NCBI RefSeq assembly: GCF_013415125.1
Contig: NZ_JACCDE010000027.1
Location: 1-64,000 of the forward strand
Direction of reading: 5' to 3'
Length of the DNA: 64,000 bases
Source: Vreelandella glaciei
GTDB lineage: Bacteria > Pseudomonadota > Gammaproteobacteria > Pseudomonadales > Halomonadaceae
Of this stretch, positions 11,898 through 20,565 are shown in pieces. Under the pieces are notes generated by a model. The model saw only the letters and a list, made by a program, of their open reading frames with translations, ran no database searches and had not been told where the DNA came from. Position numbers and translations under genes: made by a program. How positions within the stretch are numbered: position 1 is the first letter of the stretch; every line of letters begins with the position of its first letter.

Positions 11898-11967
11898 GCA
11901 CCGGGTAGCGTCAACAATCGAGCCACGAACGCGAGAAGCTGTATATACATGGTTTTAGGAGCAACCT

Positions 11968-12077
11968 ATGAGCGATAGACATTTCTATGCAGGTGTGTCC
12001 AGGCGCCGCCTTATACAAGGAGCTGCCACAATGGGACTTCTTGCCGGTTTCGACAGTTTGTTACCGGCCTATGCTAG
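11968..12077 (+). pseudogene. 5' stub of a second copA, cut by an IS1182-family element
   Basis: The ATG at 11968 has a good ribosome-binding site (AGGAGC, 5 bases upstream). The frame encodes MSDRHFYAGVSRRRLIQGAA and then a hydrophobic Tat signal ending near LLPAYA, the start of a CopA-type multicopper oxidase. The frame runs into the IS at 12078 and the rest of the gene is absent. The cargo originally coupled its two-component system to a divergent copA. Confidence 0.8.
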
Positions 12078-13662
12078 GAGTCTGCGCGGCAGGAGCCACC
12101 TTCTGGCATAATACGTAAAAATTCTTCAGCACCGGAGAATCCGATGGGAACCACCTTCCGCCCCTATTCACCTGATCAGGAACTGCTTCTTCCCCCGAGC
12201 CTGAACGAGTGGCTGCCCGAAGGGCATCTGGCCTATTTCATCAGTGACGTGGTCGAGGAACTGGATCTGAGTGCCTTCTACGCCCGGTATGAAGGGAGCG
12301 GTCGGCGCAACTCGCCTTTCGATCCGCGGATGATGTTGAAGGTGTTGATCTATGCGTACGCGACCGGCGTGTTTTCATCACGAAAGATCGCCCGGAAGTT
12401 GGAAGAAGATGTCGCCCTTCGGGTCCTGGCGGCTGGCAATTTCCCCAGACACCGCACTATCTGCGATTTTCGCAAGCAACACCTGGCTGCGTTCAAGGCC
12501 GTATTTATTCAGGTGGTCCGGATCGCCCAGGAAGCGGAATTGGTTACTCTCGGTACGCTGGCGATTGATGGCACCAAGGTCCGGGCCAACGCCAGTAAGC
12601 ACAAGGCCATGAGCTATGACCGCATGCGGGAGGAAGAAGAAGAAGCCCGTCTGTCAAAAGAGGTTGATGAGCTTTGTGGCCAGGCTCGCCGTGTGGATGA
12701 ATCGGAAGACCAACAGTTTGGCCCGGATCAGCGGGGCGACGAGTTACCCGAAGAGCTTCAGCACCGTCAGGGGCGGCTGGACAAGATCCGGGCAGCGAAG
12801 GAGAAACTGGAAGCGGATCAAAAAACGCAAGATGAGGCCAAAGGCCGGCATCCAGACGATGATCGCCGCTCACCCAAGGGTGGCCGGAACTTCAAGAGAG
12901 ATTATGGAGTTCCGGAGGACAAGGCTCAGAGTAACTTTACCGACCCCCAAAGCCGGATCATGAAAACGAATGATGGGTTCCAGCAATGCTATAACGGCCA
13001 ACTGGCCGTGGATGGCGAGTTCCAGATCATCGTGGGCAACCGCCAGGGTAACAACCCCAGTGATAACGGCTGTCTGGTGCCGCTGCTGGGCGAGGTAAAA
13101 GAAACTCTGGGAAGTTACCCAGGCCAATGTCTGGCTGATGCGGGTTATCGCAAAGAGGAAGACTTGCAGGCATTGGAGACAAAAGGCATAGATGGCTACG
13201 TCTCGCTGCGCCGGGAAGGCAAAAAAACCGGAGATATAAACGCGAGCCGGTACCCGGCGACGGCCCGCATGGAGGAGAAGCTTACCACGGCGGAGGGGCG
13301 AGCAGTCTACGCTCAGCACAAGCACATGGTTGAGGCGGTGAATGGCTGGATCAAGAATGTCCTGGGCTTCCGGCAGTTCGGCTTGCGGGGCCTTCAGGCG
13401 GTGCAGGGTGAATGGGATCTTGTCTGTCTGTCGCTCAATCTCAGGCGCATGAGTTCACTGATGAGGTTGGCATAAGTCGCTGAGGCAGCCTTTGGCTCAC
13501 GGTAGGTACAGCTGGGGCCCTGCGATGCCCCTTTTAACCGGTTAACTGGCTGGATCGAAAGCGATGATGGAGCCGATCCGATATCGCGAACACTCCTTCC
13601 GGCCAGACAATGATCCGGTCTGGCGGAAACGAGGGCTCAAAACGTTTCTGCCGCGCAGACTC
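12078..13662 (+). mobile_element. IS1182-family insertion sequence
   Basis: A 1585-bp element with perfect 15-bp terminal inverted repeats (GAGTCTGCGCGGCAG at 12078-12092, complement at 13648-13662). It is flanked by CTAG at 12074-12077 and 13663-13666. The right-hand CTAG is shared with the left edge of IS1380 copy 2, so the two insertions abut at a common tetramer. Family assigned from the transposase. Confidence 0.88.
12144..13475 (+). CDS. IS1182-family transposase
   Basis: 443 residues. It begins with the family's typical N-terminal block (FRPYSPDQELLLPPSLNEWL, then RMMLKVLIYAYATGVFSSRKI), with the first catalytic Asp in TLAIDGTKVRANASKHK. A charged linker follows, then the DDE core with SDNGCLVPLL and LADAGYRKEEDL, and the C-terminal Glu region HMVEAVNGWIKNVLGFRQFG. 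Full length and intact, so probably active when acquired. It inserted into copA of the captured metal island. Confidence 0.92.
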   Translation: MGTTFRPYSPDQELLLPPSLNEWLPEGHLAYFISDVVEELDLSAFYARYEGSGRRNSPFDPRMMLKVLIYAYATGVFSSRKIARKLEEDVALRVLAAGNFPRHRTICDFRKQHLAAFKAVFIQVVRIAQEAELVTLGTLAIDGTKVRANASKHKAMSYDRMREEEEEARLSKEVDELCGQARRVDESEDQQFGPDQRGDELPEELQHRQGRLDKIRAAKEKLEADQKTQDEAKGRHPDDDRRSPKGGRNFKRDYGVPEDKAQSNFTDPQSRIMKTNDGFQQCYNGQLAVDGEFQIIVGNRQGNNPSDNGCLVPLLGEVKETLGSYPGQCLADAGYRKEEDLQALETKGIDGYVSLRREGKKTGDINASRYPATARMEEKLTTAEGRAVYAQHKHMVEAVNGWIKNVLGFRQFGLRGLQAVQGEWDLVCLSLNLRRMSSLMRLA

Positions 13663-13666
13663 CTAG

Positions 13667-15226
13667 CCCGGATTTCTCATAGGTCCCCAGCAAGTCTCGC
13701 AGACTGTGCGGGTTACCGCCATTACCGCTCATTGGCGGCCGTGACTGATCAATAATCGATCAATTTCTGTTGTCCGGACACACGGCCCCCTTTCCCCCAT
13801 TGAGTCGGGCCGGGGGAGCCCAGGCTTCTATTCCGGAACCAGTTGACGCACCAGGTCAGAGAGTTCGTCTTTGTAAGGATAGGCATCGCTCATCAACACC
13901 CGTATGCGTCGAGTGTTGCGAATGATGACCGCGCCCACCTTGATCAGCTTCAGCCGCAGGTTACTGGCGCTCATTCTCTCGAAGGGGGTCTTCTTCAAGT
14001 GGGCCCGTAATCGCTCGAACAACGTGTAGGCAAAGCCCGATAAGAGCAACCGCCACTGATTGGTCCACCACCGCGTGCTGGAGGTGCGATCTGCGAACAG
14101 ACACAACTGCTGATCCTTGATCCGGTTTTCCATGTCACCCCGGGCACAGTATTGCTCGTAGTAGAGTTTAACGCCGTCGTCGTAACGGGAGCTGAGAATG
14201 AACCTGGGGTTGGCACCCAGTTCGCCCTCCTCCAGACGCGCGATCACCCAGCGGGGGTGTTTCCAGGTGTGGGCCTGGTACTGGAATCGATAGGTGGCGC
14301 AGACTTTTTCACCCAGTTCGTTGTGAGCCTTGCGAACCAGCATCGAGGGTACGTCTACCTCCTTGAGCAGCCGGCTGTTCTTGCTGAGGCCCACCAGATA
14401 GTCCACGTTGTTCCGGTCGCACCAGCTCAGCAATCGGGGACGGTAAAAGCCGCTGTCACCCCGGAACACGATGCGGGTATTCGTCCAGTACTGCCGGATG
14501 AATTTCACCAGCAGGGCCAGAATGGCCCAGCTGTGGCGGCTGTCGCTTCGGTTGCTGGTGCGCAGGTAGTTCACCAGCAGATGGCGACCGCAGAACACGT
14601 ACAGCGGGAAGTAACAATGGTGATCGTAGTAGGCGTTAAAGAACTTGCCGGGCTGGTCGCCATGCACCGGAACGTCGGTGCCATCGAAGTCCAGCACGAT
14701 TTCCTTGGGTGGGGCGTCGTGCTGCTCAATGAAGTGATGCCACAGCAGTTCGTGGGCCTTGACCACGGCCTGCCGGTCCACGCGCTGCTCCATTCGGCAC
14801 AGTGTTGATTTGCCCGCTAGAATGGCCGCTTCGCCAGTCGCGGTCTGAAGTGCCTGGTCAGCGCGTAACGTTTCGTGATCGTTCAGATCTTCGTATCCGG
14901 CGGCTACGCCAAAGACCCGTTGCCGGATCATGGTTTGAAGCTTGTGGCGAACCAGTACCGGATTACGGGCATCGTCCAGCACCGTAGCCAGGCGCTGAGT
15001 GAGCTGGTGTTGGTTGTCGACTTCGCGAAGCAAAAGCAGGCCGGCATCGGAGGTGATATGACCACCGGAGAAATCGGCTTCAATTTGACGGCGAGACAGT
15101 GGCGAGAAGGTCAGTTTTTCAGGTACCATTTTGGATAGCGGCTGTTGGTGCTTGGTGAACGGTGTAAGGTCCTGAAACTATAGCACTTTCAGCCGCTTTC
15201 TTTTATCCCCTCATGAGAAATCCGGG
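13667..15226 (-). mobile_element. IS1380-family insertion sequence, copy 2
   Basis: Same 1560-bp length and 14-bp ends as copy 1, offset by exactly 11968 bp, with an identical transposase. Flanks are CTAG on both sides (13663-13666 and 15227-15230). It forms the right arm of the composite transposon. Confidence 0.9.
13828..15129 (-). CDS. IS1380-family transposase (copy 2)
   Basis: 433 residues, identical in protein sequence to the transposase at 1860-3161. The same motifs are present (GGHITSDAGLLLLREVD, RGDSGFYRP, ENRIKDQQL). Intact. The perfect identity of the two arms argues that the composite transposon formed recently, or that gene conversion keeps the arms alike. Confidence 0.95.
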   Translation of the reverse strand: MVPEKLTFSPLSRRQIEADFSGGHITSDAGLLLLREVDNQHQLTQRLATVLDDARNPVLVRHKLQTMIRQRVFGVAAGYEDLNDHETLRADQALQTATGEAAILAGKSTLCRMEQRVDRQAVVKAHELLWHHFIEQHDAPPKEIVLDFDGTDVPVHGDQPGKFFNAYYDHHCYFPLYVFCGRHLLVNYLRTSNRSDSRHSWAILALLVKFIRQYWTNTRIVFRGDSGFYRPRLLSWCDRNNVDYLVGLSKNSRLLKEVDVPSMLVRKAHNELGEKVCATYRFQYQAHTWKHPRWVIARLEEGELGANPRFILSSRYDDGVKLYYEQYCARGDMENRIKDQQLCLFADRTSSTRWWTNQWRLLLSGFAYTLFERLRAHLKKTPFERMSASNLRLKLIKVGAVIIRNTRRIRVLMSDAYPYKDELSDLVRQLVPE

Positions 15227-15230
15227 CTAG

Positions 15231-15277
15231 CCAGGCGAGTAGTCGAAAACGTAAACTGCGCCGATCAATGTGAAGCA
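15231..15277 (-). pseudogene. copS: 5' fragment of copS on the far side of the composite transposon
   Basis: From a TTG at 15277 the minus strand encodes LHIDRRSLRFRLLAWL and then hits the transposon. AGGGG lies 7 bases upstream of the TTG, and the frame overlaps the end of copR by 13 bases, typical of coupled copRS pairs. Joined through one CTAG to the 412-1694 part, it gives a continuous kinase N-terminus (RLLAWLGGVALFVVV). Confidence 0.75.
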
Positions 15278-15930
15278 AAGAAATACCCCTGGCCGCGGCG
15301 AGTTTGGATAATTGATTTGCCTAGATAACGGCGCAGACGAGCGATATAGACTTCGACCAAGTTAGGTGCGGCGGCATCCTGTTCCAGGGCATAGAGCTGC
15401 TCTAATAACTGCTCTTTGGAGTGAATGCGATCTGGATGCAGCATTAAGTAGCGTAGTAATCGAAACTCTGTCGCCGTTAGCGAACGCCAAGTTTCTCCCT
15501 CTAGGCATACTCGTTGACCTGCTTCATCCAGCGATACGCCATTGAGCGTCACAACTTGAGATAACTGACCAGACTGCCTGCGCAGCAGTGCCTTCAAACG
15601 GGCCATAAGCTCGGCTTCATGGAAGGGTTTTGCTAGGTAATCATCGGCACCCGTTTCAAGACCAATGACTTTATCTTCCCAAGTATCGCGCGCCGTCAAG
15701 ATCAAGATAGGCGTGCTGCGTTTTTGCTTGCGCCACTGGGCTAGTAGATCTAGTCCCGAGCCATCGGGCAAACCGAGATCTAAGATAGCCAGCTCGTAAT
15801 GCTCGGTTGCCATTAGCGACTTGGCCGCTTTCAATGAAGCGGCCAAGTCGACAAGGTAACCGTTGTCCTTGAGACTCTCTGCCAAGCTTTCTGCCAGCAA
15901 ATCATCATCTTCGAGTAGCAACAGTTTCAT
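15265..15930 (-). CDS. copR: CopR-like copper response regulator (OmpR family)
   Basis: 221 residues. Receiver domain MKLLLLEDDDLLAESL with acceptor Asp in AILDLGLPDGSGLD and the Lys in LAKPFHEAEL; winged-helix domain ending RRGQGYFFASH. It sits between the cupredoxin gene (14 bp upstream) and the interrupted copS, with three cop boxes nearby. Intact, so it may be phosphorylated by the cargo kinase (9737-11059) or by the chimeric CopS. That cross-talk is speculation. Confidence 0.92.
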   Translation of the reverse strand: MKLLLLEDDDLLAESLAESLKDNGYLVDLAASLKAAKSLMATEHYELAILDLGLPDGSGLDLLAQWRKQKRSTPILILTARDTWEDKVIGLETGADDYLAKPFHEAELMARLKALLRRQSGQLSQVVTLNGVSLDEAGQRVCLEGETWRSLTATEFRLLRYLMLHPDRIHSKEQLLEQLYALEQDAAAPNLVEVYIARLRRYLGKSIIQTRRGQGYFFASH

Positions 15931-15944
15931 GGGTAAACGTCAGA

Positions 15945-16445
15945 TTAGAAAGTAAAATTGCCGTACATGCCGGATTCGTAATGGCCGGGAATGTTACAAG
16001 CATACTCTAGCTCGTTAGTATTATCAGGAACACTCCATAATAGAGTCCCGGTGTCACCAGGTGCAATTGTGACGCCTGCCATGCTCATATTGGCCATATC
16101 GTGGCCTTCACCTTGTGACATGTTTGACATGTCATGACCTTCGCCATTTGCCATGTCTAGCATCATTTTTCGATGCTCTTCATGGGCTTCTTTACTGCCA
16201 ATCACAAATTCATGCTCTAAATTGCCGGTGTTGGTGATTTCAAATTTAACCACCTCCCCAGCCGCCAGTTCTAGCTCTTCAGGGTCGAACCACATATCGC
16301 CAGCCTCGAGACTGATCGTGCGGTCGACGTCAGACTCAGTTAGGCCGCTATCCCCGCCGCCATGGCCAGGTGCAGCCCACGTGGCGCTTGTTACTAAGCC
16401 TAGTGAAAGAGCAAATAAAGACGTTACTAAAGTGTTTTTGCGCAT
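15945..16445 (-). CDS. Periplasmic cupredoxin (CopI-like copper-binding protein)
   Basis: 166 residues (168 if the ATG at 16451 is used). It has a signal peptide cut near TWAAPGHGG and a plastocyanin/azurin-like domain whose type-1 copper ligands are visible: His in NLEHEFVIG, then Cys, His and Met in YACNIPGHYESGM. An inserted loop repeats GEGHDM/NMS, adding Met and His that may hold extra Cu. It heads the copRS operon; GAGG precedes the start. Such cupredoxins confer periplasmic copper tolerance in gammaproteobacteria. Azurin-like electron transfer is the alternative role. Confidence 0.85.
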   Translation of the reverse strand: MRKNTLVTSLFALSLGLVTSATWAAPGHGGGDSGLTESDVDRTISLEAGDMWFDPEELELAAGEVVKFEITNTGNLEHEFVIGSKEAHEEHRKMMLDMANGEGHDMSNMSQGEGHDMANMSMAGVTIAPGDTGTLLWSVPDNTNELEYACNIPGHYESGMYGNFTF

Positions 16446-16493
16446 GGTCATTTACCTCAGAGGTTATTGTCACTTGTTCTTTATACGGTGTTA

Positions 16494-16511
16494 ACCTGAA
16501 ACGAGCCTGAA
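16494..16511 (-). promoter_or_regulatory. Cop box upstream of the cupredoxin-copR operon
   Basis: The plus strand reads ACCTGAAACGAGCCTGAA, the same direct repeat as at 388-406 and 18190-18207, about 48 bp upstream of the cupredoxin start. This implies copper-dependent autoregulation of the operon. The 226-bp stretch from here to copD shows no gene. Confidence 0.65.
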
Positions 16512-16737
16512 CCTAACGTAATAATAGGATCTGCTGCACAACAGTATTTCTAATATGATGATGGATCCTGACTAGATACTGCTCTCTAATTAGTGTCAAC
16601 ACTGCAGCAATGACTTTTCGTCTTTTTGGTGCAATGCCTATGGCAGCATCCGCCTAAACCTCAGTGTACGGCCCACAAGAAGGCGACCGTTAATGTTCGA
16701 TCTCTGGATCGGCTCTACAAGGTGGTTGCCCTGTTGG

Positions 16738-17643
16738 TCACCCATTCGGTGATGTCACCCTTGTCAGCACCGCCGTAATCAGCAGGACAACCACGACCAG
16801 CACCACCTCCAGCGCAATACTGCGCTGCAAACGTCGTGGGGCTGTTGCGTCGCCGCTCTCAAAGGCAGGTACAAGCCGCCACTTGTTCGCGGCAGCAAAT
16901 AACAGCAGCACCGCGACAATCAATACTTTGCCGATCAAGAACTGTCCATATGCCGTGGTGAGCAGGGGTGTGAGACCGCCTGTTAGCAGCGTGGCCAAAG
17001 TGACGCCCGCCAGTACCAACACGCCAACTCCGCCCATGGCGAGTTGCCCGAAACGGGTCAGAATACGGGCGGTATTGCCGTGGTTGTAATGTTGCCCCAC
17101 TAAGTGGAACAGCGGCCACAGCGAGGCTACCCAGAACGCCGCCGCCATCAAGTGAATGATCAGCAAGCCAGCCAGAACGAGGCGTGGGGTGTTCACCGTA
17201 TGTCCCACCTGCACGAACGCCAGCATCACCAGTAACACGCCCACTAGGCTCAAGCTATTGGCTGTTTTTGAGAGTGTTAAGTTATTGAGCTGAATCGCCT
17301 GGACCAACAGCAAGCCAGTTACCACCAGTATCAGCCGGGTCCCGGACGCACCCTCGAACACGATCCCGAGTAGCATTGGGTTGGTTGCAGCCGCTATATT
17401 GCCGCCCCCAAGGTAACCAGCTTCTAAAGGCCACTGGAACAGAATCAGGATAATCCCGGCCCAGACAGCAAGGACACCCATGCGGGCGACGTGCCTCCGG
17501 TCATGTTCAGGGAGTTGGGGAAATGCTAGACGAAACAACACGGCTCCCGTCGCGACTAGGGCACTGAGGTAAACCCCGGCCGCCACGAGAATCATCGCGA
17601 CGGTCCAGACGTCGAGGCTATTTACGGAGAACCACCAGGCCAT
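16738..17643 (-). CDS. copD: CopD-like inner-membrane copper protein
   Basis: 301 residues with eight or so predicted transmembrane helices spread over the whole length, the CopD/PcoD family layout (for example AMILVAAGVYLSALVATGAVLF near the start and a LIHLMAAAFWVASLWPLFHL helix with the conserved His/Trp). It starts 3 bp after copC ends, so the two are translationally coupled. CopD is thought to work with CopC in moving copper across the inner membrane. Confidence 0.88.
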   Translation of the reverse strand: MAWWFSVNSLDVWTVAMILVAAGVYLSALVATGAVLFRLAFPQLPEHDRRHVARMGVLAVWAGIILILFQWPLEAGYLGGGNIAAATNPMLLGIVFEGASGTRLILVVTGLLLVQAIQLNNLTLSKTANSLSLVGVLLVMLAFVQVGHTVNTPRLVLAGLLIIHLMAAAFWVASLWPLFHLVGQHYNHGNTARILTRFGQLAMGGVGVLVLAGVTLATLLTGGLTPLLTTAYGQFLIGKVLIVAVLLLFAAANKWRLVPAFESGDATAPRRLQRSIALEVVLVVVVLLITAVLTRVTSPNG

Positions 17644-17646
17644 GGG

Positions 17647-18018
17647 TCAGGGCTCGACCGAGAAGTTAAAACCGTCGGTCATCATGTGCCCGTCATCCGA
17701 TAGGCCGCGCCAGCGTACCTGGTAGTCCCCAGCCGAAAGAATTTCACCTGGTTTTACGAAGTAGCGTTCGACCTGTTCACTGCCTGGCTGACCATCAAGA
17801 GGAACAGAGCCGTCCGGGCCTGTCACTTCAAACTGGGTGATACGCATCATGCCACCAAACTCAATGCCAATCTCTGCTGGGGAATCCTGAATGGTCACGC
17901 CATCCTTAGGTGAAGTGCTTGCGCCCCCTTCATGGGCCAGCACTGGGATTGCTAGCGACAGCAACAGCGTTGCTAAGGTAGCGTGAATGATAGGGAGCGA
18001 ACTCGTCTTCTTTTGCAT
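17647..18018 (-). CDS. copC: CopC periplasmic copper chaperone
   Basis: 123 residues: a signal peptide cut after VLA, leaving a mature N-terminal His (AHEGGAS) that is the usual Cu(II) ligand, then the CopC beta-sandwich with SPKDGVTIQDSPAEIGIEFGG and the second ligand in SDDGHMMTDGFNFSV. Met-rich Cu(I) loops are not obvious, so it is of the Cu(II)-only type. A cop box lies about 170 bp upstream. In operon with copD. Confidence 0.9.
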   Translation of the reverse strand: MQKKTSSLPIIHATLATLLLSLAIPVLAHEGGASTSPKDGVTIQDSPAEIGIEFGGMMRITQFEVTGPDGSVPLDGQPGSEQVERYFVKPGEILSAGDYQVRWRGLSDDGHMMTDGFNFSVEP

Positions 18019-18189
18019 ACCGTATCCTTATATATTTTTAGGGTTGAATGGATGCCGTTACTTCATCGCGGAGGCGCTAAAACTGATTCGGCTGAGCCTT
18101 CTTACATCGTTCATCTGCCCTGTTTGGCGAACAAGGCGCATGGCGTCGTGCTTTTCTTCATGGAAATGAGTCGGTGTTATAACGTGCCA

Positions 18190-18207
18190 ACCTGAAACAG
18201 GGCTGAA
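18190..18207 (-). promoter_or_regulatory. Cop box upstream of copC
   Basis: The plus strand reads ACCTGAAACAGGGCTGAA, the third copy of the copper operator. It lies in the 358-bp divergent gap between copC (minus) and the Met-rich protein gene (plus) and may serve both. The remainder of the gap shows no gene. Confidence 0.65.
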
Positions 18208-18376
18208 AATGGCGGAAAAAATGATCTGTGACAACACTTAGGTATTGGGATCGGTTTCTCCTTTACCTTTGGGCCACCTATAGGTTGTAGGTTTATAACG
18301 AAAGCTAACTCCGCCTTCTTCCATTTTTAATGGATAAGGCGATGTCTCGACCAGCAACATGATAAGAGGAAATATC

Positions 18377-18919
18377 ATGGTTAAGCACAAGATGATCTTT
18401 GCCATTGGTCTGGCTGCAAGCCTCAGTGTCCCCAGCAGCGCCATTTTCGCTCAAGGTATGAGCCAAGGCGCCCAAGGTCAGGGCAATATGATGGACGGCC
18501 AAGTCGGTATGGGTTCGGGCATGATGATGGGCAGTCAAGAAGACATGTACCCAGGAATGATGATGGGAGGGCAAAGCGGGATGATGCCTTGTCCAATGAT
18601 GGGAGGCATGGGGAGCATGGGCGGTATGCTCGACGAGCAGCAGATGAGTACCATGCGTGAGATGCGCCAAGAACACCGCGCGGCCCAGCTTGAGCGGATG
18701 GGCGAATTGATGAACCTGCGCGACGACATGATGCAAATCATGCAGACTGAACGCCCTGAACAATGGAAAGTAAAGACGCTGCATGCTCAAATGGCCAGCC
18801 TTCATGGCGATATGATGGCTGATAACGTGCGCATGCATAACCAGATGCAGGACTTACTAACCGACGAGCAGCGTGAACAAATGAGTGGAAGCATGCCCAG
18901 CCACCATGGCTCGCAATAA
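18377..18919 (+). CDS. Met-rich Spy/CpxP-like periplasmic protein
   Basis: 180 residues from the ATG at 18377 (AAGAGGA, 6 bases upstream; the in-frame ATG at 18359 lacks a site). Signal peptide cut near IFAQ, then a segment of roughly 65 residues dominated by Met and Gly (MMDG, GMMMG repeats, PCPMMGG), then a helical LTxxQ-type region (EMRQEHRAAQLERMGELMNLRDDM) resembling the Spy/CpxP heavy-metal family. Probably a periplasmic copper or silver buffer or chaperone. Confidence 0.75.
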   Translation: MVKHKMIFAIGLAASLSVPSSAIFAQGMSQGAQGQGNMMDGQVGMGSGMMMGSQEDMYPGMMMGGQSGMMPCPMMGGMGSMGGMLDEQQMSTMREMRQEHRAAQLERMGELMNLRDDMMQIMQTERPEQWKVKTLHAQMASLHGDMMADNVRMHNQMQDLLTDEQREQMSGSMPSHHGSQ

Positions 18920-18959
18920 GCCATGGGGATTGCCTATTCCTTATAGGAGTGATGCCATA

Positions 18960-19091
18960 ATGAACGCGAAATGCTTTGCTTTTATGGGGTCAATGGGGTG
19001 GTTAGGCTGGTTGATGCCCCTGGCCATGCTGTTATTAGTTGGCTTGGCGATCGCGTCGCTGGCCAAGTACCTCTTCAGTCGTTCACGTTAA
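18960..19091 (+). CDS. Small single-pass membrane protein of metal locus
   Basis: 43 residues: a short Met/Trp/Gly-rich lead (FMGSMGWLGWLM) then one transmembrane helix and a basic end (SLAKYLFSRSR). TAGGAG precedes the ATG by 8 bases. It lies between the Met-rich protein and the DUF411 gene, all on the plus strand with small gaps, so likely one operon. Two related sequences occur in this window, at 62213-62335 and a broken one at 61940-62072. Confidence 0.6.
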   Translation: MNAKCFAFMGSMGWLGWLMPLAMLLLVGLAIASLAKYLFSRSR

Positions 19092-19104
19092 GGAGTTGAA
19101 AATA

Positions 19105-19518
19105 ATGCGACATATGACAACCAAACTTTTGCTCTCGGGTTTCATGCTGCTTGGGACGGTCTCCGCTCAAGCGGCGTTACCGCCAGAGGCAACACTGTAT
19201 AAAAACCCCCAGTGCGGCTGCTGTGATGAATATGCGCGCCATCTTGAGAAACTTGGCGTAGACGTCACCATTATTGATGACGTCGAGCTGGGTGATATCA
19301 AGCAGCAGGCGGGCGTTCCCTATGGTCTGGGATCGTGCCATACCATCGAAATAGGCGAGTATTGGGTTGAAGGTCACCTTCCGATGGAAGCCGTAAAGGC
19401 GCTGTTTGAGCAACAGCCTAAAATAGATGGAATTGGTTTAGCAGGTATGCCGATTGGTACGCCAGGTATGCCAGGGCCACAAGACGGTCCTTACGATGTC
19501 TACGCGTTTACAGACTAG
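19105..19518 (+). CDS. DUF411 periplasmic metal-binding protein
   Basis: 137 residues; signal peptide cut after SAQA; then the DUF411 hallmark ATLYKNPQCGCCDEYARHL with the CGCC motif, the GSCHTIEIGEYWVEGHLP block carrying a further Cys/His pair, and a Gly/Met/Pro tail (GMPIGTPGMPGP). AAGGAG lies 9 bases upstream. The family is linked to copper and silver resistance clusters. Function is not biochemically clear. Confidence 0.85.
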   Translation: MRHMTTKLLLSGFMLLGTVSAQAALPPEATLYKNPQCGCCDEYARHLEKLGVDVTIIDDVELGDIKQQAGVPYGLGSCHTIEIGEYWVEGHLPMEAVKALFEQQPKIDGIGLAGMPIGTPGMPGPQDGPYDVYAFTD

Positions 19519-19722
19519 GAAGATGAGCAGTTTATGACCCTTTAATTGAGTGATCAAAGCTGGCCTGTTGGTTGCGGTGCTCTTTCGCTGACTCTAAAGC
19601 TTTTCATTTATAAAAATTCTACCGATTTCGCTTACGTCAACCATATTGTTTACGGCTCGAGAGTTTTCACATAGCCTCGGCCAAAAGCAGCCTATTATTT
19701 GCGTCTATCAAACTAATTAAAA

Positions 19723-20396
19723 TTAGAGACAGTGCAAGTATTTCTCAGTAGTTGCGACCGAGGCATGGCCCAGTCGGTCGCGCACGTAGAGCAAGGCATA
19801 GGTCTGAGCCTTGGATTGCATCATTGAGTACAGCGTATGCGTGGGATTGGTGATGGCACTCAGGAGATCAATCGATTGATGCTTGCTTAGCACCCAAATT
19901 ACGGTTCGTGGCGTCTTCAGCGTGACATCTGCGGTCGTACGTCTTCCTCCACTCGCACCGACGTGAGCGAGGAGGCCTGTAGGTTGCCTAACCATTACCG
20001 TTTTCATGGCATACGGAACAGTCATCACCCAACCACACTTGGTGCCATACCGATAGAATGCGCAAAGAAGTCGTAGCCGGGCATTCACCGTTGCTGCGGC
20101 AAGGCACCGCCCTCGGGGCTTAGGTTCCAGCCCCGGAACTCCGCGAATACCGTAGTTTCTCGGTCATTGCCCACATCACGCCAGTCAATAGCATTCACCT
20201 CACACCAGCCAAAGAACTGATACAACGCTTTCCGGCATGTTATCCACGACTTCCTGGATTGAACCCTGCCACGCTTGATCAGATGCGCTATACAAATGTC
20301 CAGGGCTTCCTCAGTAATCTTTCCCTCCCTAGATATAAGGATTGGAAAGCCGGTGTAATTTGGGTTTGAACTTGCTCGTGCTGGAGAAGAATCCAT
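19723..20396 (-). pseudogene. Tyrosine recombinase (integrase) remnant
   Basis: Two overlapping frames on the minus strand. The first (20085-20396) has an N-terminal core-binding-like region; the second (19723-20088) continues with VNARLRLLCAFYRYG and ends in DRLGHASVATTEKYLHC, the last active-site block with the LGH and the nucleophilic Tyr. A frameshift joins them near 20087, and the catalytic Arg/Lys middle is missing (the frame jumps from a variable region to the C-terminal box near residue 90). Dead gene. It may mark an older insertion boundary beside the copper locus. Confidence 0.7.
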
Positions 20397-20565
20397 TCTG
20401 CGCTTCTACCAGGGTGTATCACTTTGGCAATCGGTAATCAGCCAAGCTGGCGCACGTACCAGGTGCCTATGATAATATCAGCAGTGGCCACGGTTGGTGC
20501 CATTATCAGCATGAGCCCGGTCAGTAACCTGGCTGACCTGTACCTCATCACTCTGCCTTTGGTCC

